A stretch of 32,639 bases of DNA, taken from NCBI GenBank assembly GCA_030593075.1, contig JAUVHW010000011.1, positions 1 to 32,639 on the forward strand, in the 5' to 3' direction. The stretch comes from Ardenticatenales bacterium (GTDB taxonomy: Bacteria; Chloroflexota; Anaerolineae; Promineifilales; UBA4811). The notes below the pieces were generated by a model. That model saw only the letters and a list, made by a program, of their open reading frames with translations. It was not told the origin of the DNA and did no database searches. Every line of letters starts with the position of its first letter. The stretch's first letter is position 1. Shown piece by piece: positions 29,101-32,639 of this stretch. A program made the position numbers and the translations under genes.

Positions 29101-30304
29101 GGGTGCCAGCGCAGACCCGTTGGCCAGGGAGACCACGCTGGCACTCTGGCTGCTCATCATTGGTATGATTCCGGCTGGCGCCAACACCGGCCTTACGGCC
29201 CTCTTTTACGCCTACGAGCAAGCAGAAGTCCCAGCGGCCGTCTCGACCGTGGCCACCATCCTCAAGGTCACGCTCGGCACCCTGGTGCTGCTGCTGGGGA
29301 TGAGCTTTGTAGGTCTGGCGGGGGCGTCCATTGTGGTCAACCTGACGACAATGCTGCTGCTAGGCGCCATGGCATTCCGCACCTACTTTGTGCCACGATG
29401 GGAGCTGGACTGGAAACTGCAGTGGGATATGGTGACCGAGAGCTTTCCGCTGATGCTCAATCACTTGCTGGCGACTCTCTTTTTCAAGGTGGACGTATTG
29501 CTGCTGGAGAGGCTTGGCGGCAGCTCAGGGGTCAGCAGCGATACGGTGGTCGGCTGGTACCGGACAGGCTACATGTGGATAGACGCCCTGAACCTCTTAC
29601 CATCGCTCTTTACCTTCGCCGCCTTTCCGGTGCTGAGCCGGCAGGCCGAGGACCACCGGGAAACCATGGCAGAGACCTACCGGCTGGCGGTCAAGCTGCT
29701 GGTGATCATCGCTCTGCCCCTAGCAGTAGTGACGACTGGTGTCGCGCACTTTCTCATCCGGGTTCTGGGCGGAGCCGAGTACCTGCCCCACGGCGCTGTC
29801 GCGTTACAGATCATGGTCTGGTCCATTCCTGTGGGCTGGATCAACAGCATCACCAACTATGTGCTCATCGCCCTCGGCCGGCAGCGCCTGTTGACCCGAG
29901 CGTTCGTGATCGGGTTCGGGTTCAACCTGGTGGCCAACCTGCTGCTGGTGCCTCGCTATGGCTATCCTGCCACGGCCGCTATCGCCATCATCTCCGAAAT
30001 AGCGCTCCTGATCGCCTTCTACGTCTGTCTGCGGCCGGCCCTGGGCCCGGTTCCCTGGGCGGGCATGCTCTGGCGGCCGGTGGTGGCAGCCGCTATCATG
30101 GCGGCCGTCACCTGGGCTGGCTGGCGGCTCCACTGGGCGCTGGGCCTCGCGGCCGGGGGTGGTGTCTACATCGCGGCCTTGGCGCTGTTGGGCGTCTTGA
30201 CCTCGGCCGAGCGACAGGTCCTGACGGGTCTCCTGCCTGATCGGTTCAGGAGAGATGCCGGCGCCCAGCCAGTGTCTGAGAAAGAGGCAGGGCGCCTGGT
30301 CTGA
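26159..30304 (+). CDS. Fusion: YfhO-like GT-C membrane glycosyltransferase (N) + polysaccharide/MOP-type flippase (C, from about 28802)
   Basis: N part: [36 protein letters not shown]...[11 protein letters not shown] plus multi-TM; C part: [66 protein letters not shown]...; ORF track start 26114 lies next to the terminator stem, true start ambiguous. Confidence 0.88.
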   Translation: [1381 protein letters not shown]

Positions 30305-30364
30305 ACGTCCAAGACATCCTGCTGGGTCCGCTGTGCGAGAGTCGGGGTCCTGGCCCGCTCCCCG

Positions 30365-30508
30365 TCCCTCCGCCGTTGCCAAGGCACGGGGGAGGGGGTG
30401 GCTCTCGCGGCGCTGCGCGCAGTCAGCAAGCTTCGGAGTACGGCGGCGCCAGATTGGACCAGCCAACCTGCTCGCGAGGACGCACCTCCCCCCCGCCGAG
30501 CGGGGAGG
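30365..30508. repeat. Pair of G/C-rich palindromes upstream of the DUF559 remnant
   Basis: 30365-30396 TCCCTCCGCCG...CGGGGGAGGG and 30485-30508 CCTCCCCCCCGCCGAGCGGGGAGG. Confidence 0.55.
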
Positions 30509-30545
30509 ATAGAGAGGCGGGCCACAATCGGAGCCCCACCTGAGC

Positions 30546-30967
30546 AGACGCAGACGCTGGCGCACAACCGAGGCGATTCAGCAACGGGCGACAGGACTGC
30601 GGCGAAAGCAGACCCCGGCCGAGACGAAGCTCTGGACCAGGCTTCGGCGCAGGCAGCTGGGCGGCATGAGGTTCCGCAGCCGGCACCCCATCGGCCGCTT
30701 CATCGTCGACTCTTGCTGCATTGCCCAGAAGCTGGTGATCGAGATAGACGGCCCCAGCCACCCGACAGACCAGCAGCAGGAGGAGGCTCGCACGGCCTGG
30801 CTGGAGGAGCAAGGATCAGAGTGCTTGGGTTCACAAGCCAGCAGTTGCATCGGCAACTCGACGGCGTGCTGGAGCAGATCGCGCGTGAGTGTAACACGGT
30901 CCGGCCGCCAGGTGACGGACAGTGCCGTGGCTGGCGTGACATGCCACTCCGCTCAGCCAAGAGCTAG
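30546..30967 (+). pseudogene. DUF559 (Vsr-like endonuclease fold) gene with frameshift at about 30816
   Basis: Frame A: LRRKQTPAETKLWTRLRRRQLGGMRFRSRHPIGRFIVDSCCIAQKLVIEIDGPSHPTDQQQEEARTAWLEEQG; frame B resumes RVLGFTSQQLHRQLDGVLEQIARECN. Confidence 0.8.
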
Positions 30968-31080
30968 GCAGCCAGATGCGCGCGGCCGTCAGAGAACGCT
31001 GGCGCGAAGGTTCTGGCTGAGGTAGAATCCTGCCTCTGCAACCCCCGACTCGCGATGAGTCGAGAGCGAGGAGACAGCGT

Positions 31081-32418
31081 ATGGCAGATGTCATCCGGAT
31101 TGAGGAGGTCAGCGCCCATGTGGGCGAGACCGTGGCCATCAAGGGCTGGCTCTACCTGAAAACGGGCAAGGGAAAGCTTCAATTCCTGCGGGTGCGCGAC
31201 GGTACGGGCATTATCCAGGCAGTCGTCTTTAAGAAGGACGTGCCGGCCGAGGTGTTCGAAGCCGCGCGGCGACTGAGCCAGGAATCGTCATTGGTGATGA
31301 CGGGTACCATCCGGGCGGACCCACGGGCTCCAGGAATCCCAGGTGGCTATGAACTCGGAGTCGATGACCTGCAGATAGTCCAGGTGGCAGACGAGTACCC
31401 CATCACGCCAAAGGAGCACGGCGTCGAGTTCCTGCAGGACCACCGCCATCTCTGGATTCGCTCCTCTCGCCAATGGGCCATCCTGCGGGTGCGGGCGACG
31501 GTGATCATGGCCATCCGTGACTGGCTGGACAGCAACGGTTATGTCAACGTGGATACGCCCATTCTGACACCGGCCGCCGGAGAGGGCACCACTACGCTGT
31601 TTGAGGTGGACTATTTCGGGCAGCCGACCTACCTGGCGCAGACAGGGCAGTTGTACAATGAGGCGGACATCTATAGCTTTGGCAAGGTCTATTGCTTTGG
31701 TCCCACCTTCCGCGCGGAAAAGTCCAAGACCCGTCGCCACCTGACCGAGTTCTGGATGGTTGAACCGGAAGTCGCGTTCTGCGATCTGGACGACCTGATG
31801 GGCATTGAGGAGGAGTTTGTCTCCCACATCGTGCGGCGCACGCTGGAGGAGCGGGGACCTGAGCTGGGATTGCTGGAGCGGGATACCAGCGCCCTGGAGA
31901 GGGTGGAACCGCCCTTCCCTCGCATCTCCTACGACGAAGCGCTGGAGAAGCTGGCTGCCATCCGGGCGGAGACCCAGGACCCGGTACTCAAGGAGGCTCT
32001 TGCTCTGGAGTGGGGCAGCGATTTCGGCTCACCCCACGAGACAGCGCTAACCAAGCTCTACGATAAGCCGGTCTTTGTCTACGGCTACCCCACAGCCTGC
32101 AAGGCGTTCTATATGGAACCCTGGCCCGGCCGGCCCGAGGTGAGCAAGAGCGTTGACCTGCTGGCGCCCGAGGGCTTTGGGGAGATCATTGGCGGCAGCG
32201 AGCGAATCAGCGACCCCGCGCTGCTGGAACAGCGCATCCGGGAGCACGATCTGCCCCCGGAGGCATTCACCTGGTACGTTGACCTGCGCAAGTTCGGCAG
32301 CGTGCCGCACTCTGGCTTTGGGCTGGGGGTGGAGCGGACGGTGGCCTGGATAACCGGCACAAGGCACATCCGCGAGACTAGTCCCTACCCGCGGATGCTC
32401 AACCGCATCTATCCATAG
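31081..32418 (+). CDS. asnS: Asparaginyl-tRNA synthetase
   Basis: OB-fold N-term [23 protein letters not shown]; class II motif 2 [21 protein letters not shown]; motif 3 [24 protein letters not shown]. Confidence 0.93.
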   Translation: MADVIRIEEVSAHVGETVAIKGWLYLKTGKGKLQFLRVRDGTGIIQAVVFKKDVPAEVFEAARRLSQESSLVMTGTIRADPRAPGIPGGYELGVDDLQIVQVADEYPITPKEHGVEFLQDHRHLWIRSSRQWAILRVRATVIMAIRDWLDSNGYVNVDTPILTPAAGEGTTTLFEVDYFGQPTYLAQTGQLYNEADIYSFGKVYCFGPTFRAEKSKTRRHLTEFWMVEPEVAFCDLDDLMGIEEEFVSHIVRRTLEERGPELGLLERDTSALERVEPPFPRISYDEALEKLAAIRAETQDPVLKEALALEWGSDFGSPHETALTKLYDKPVFVYGYPTACKAFYMEPWPGRPEVSKSVDLLAPEGFGEIIGGSERISDPALLEQRIREHDLPPEAFTWYVDLRKFGSVPHSGFGLGVERTVAWITGTRHIRETSPYPRMLNRIYP

Positions 32419-32526
32419 CCGGAGGGACCGAGCACCCATCCGGCTGGCTCGTCCTGCCCGCTACCCTGGCCCTGCGTGATTGGGGCGCGCAAGGCGCCGC
32501 CAACCACAGGCAGGGTACGTTGCCTA

Positions 32527-32639
32527 CTAGGCTCCGAACTTGGTCAGGCGGCCGGCGTGGGCGAGCGAGAGCGTCATCAGCTCGGTAGCCGGAAAGATGC
32601 CCAGCGAACCCTTGAGGCACTCGGTCTCGCCGTAGGCCT
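32527..32639 (-). CDS. C-terminal end of an unidentified CDS continuing past the window
   Basis: Minus strand ...AYGETECLKGSLGIFPATELMTLSLAHAGRLTKFGA*, open to window edge. Confidence 0.5.
   Translation of the reverse strand, partial: AYGETECLKGSLGIFPATELMTLSLAHAGRLTKFGA

Noticed and set aside
1-32639. CRISPR array, prophage or integrated plasmid
   Set aside because: No spaced direct-repeat array, no integrase, capsid, terminase or replication genes were seen; content is mostly housekeeping and transport

Overview
High-GC bacterial chromosomal window; gene content and protein style resemble Chloroflexi/Anaerolineae (inference, not tested). Left part, minus strand: a family-3-type solute-binding lipoprotein (partial), a complete branched-chain amino-acid ABC operon (livF, livG, livM, livH, livK-type SBP), a DAO-family FAD oxidoreductase, and a flotillin plus NfeD-like pair. 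Divergent from these on the plus strand: MoxR ATPase and DUF58 protein, convergent and overlapping with rsmA/ksgA, preceded by a DUF348/G5/3D (YabE-like) protein. Then an RNA cluster on the minus strand: a large (Bacillus-type, Alu-domain) SRP RNA with a near-consensus promoter, and tRNA-Ser(GGA), next to a 144-bp element with 13-bp terminal inverted repeats. Further minus-strand genes: a TPR/SLT lytic transglycosylase lipoprotein, an EamA transporter and an orphan hypF. Right part, plus strand: a degenerate UvrD-like SF1 protein, a short 4-vinyl-reductase-like N-terminal fragment, a polyprenyl-phosphate-mannose-synthase-like GT2, a 1.4-kaa YfhO GT-C / MOP-flippase fusion with a terminator-like hairpin at its start, a frameshifted DUF559 pseudogene with G-rich palindromes, and asnS. 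Best candidates for something new: (1) the DPM1-like GT plus YfhO-flippase fusion as a compact surface-glycosylation module; (2) the SF1-fold protein that keeps Walker A but has lost most helicase motifs; (3) the TIR element beside tRNA-Ser. No CRISPR array or rRNA was seen.
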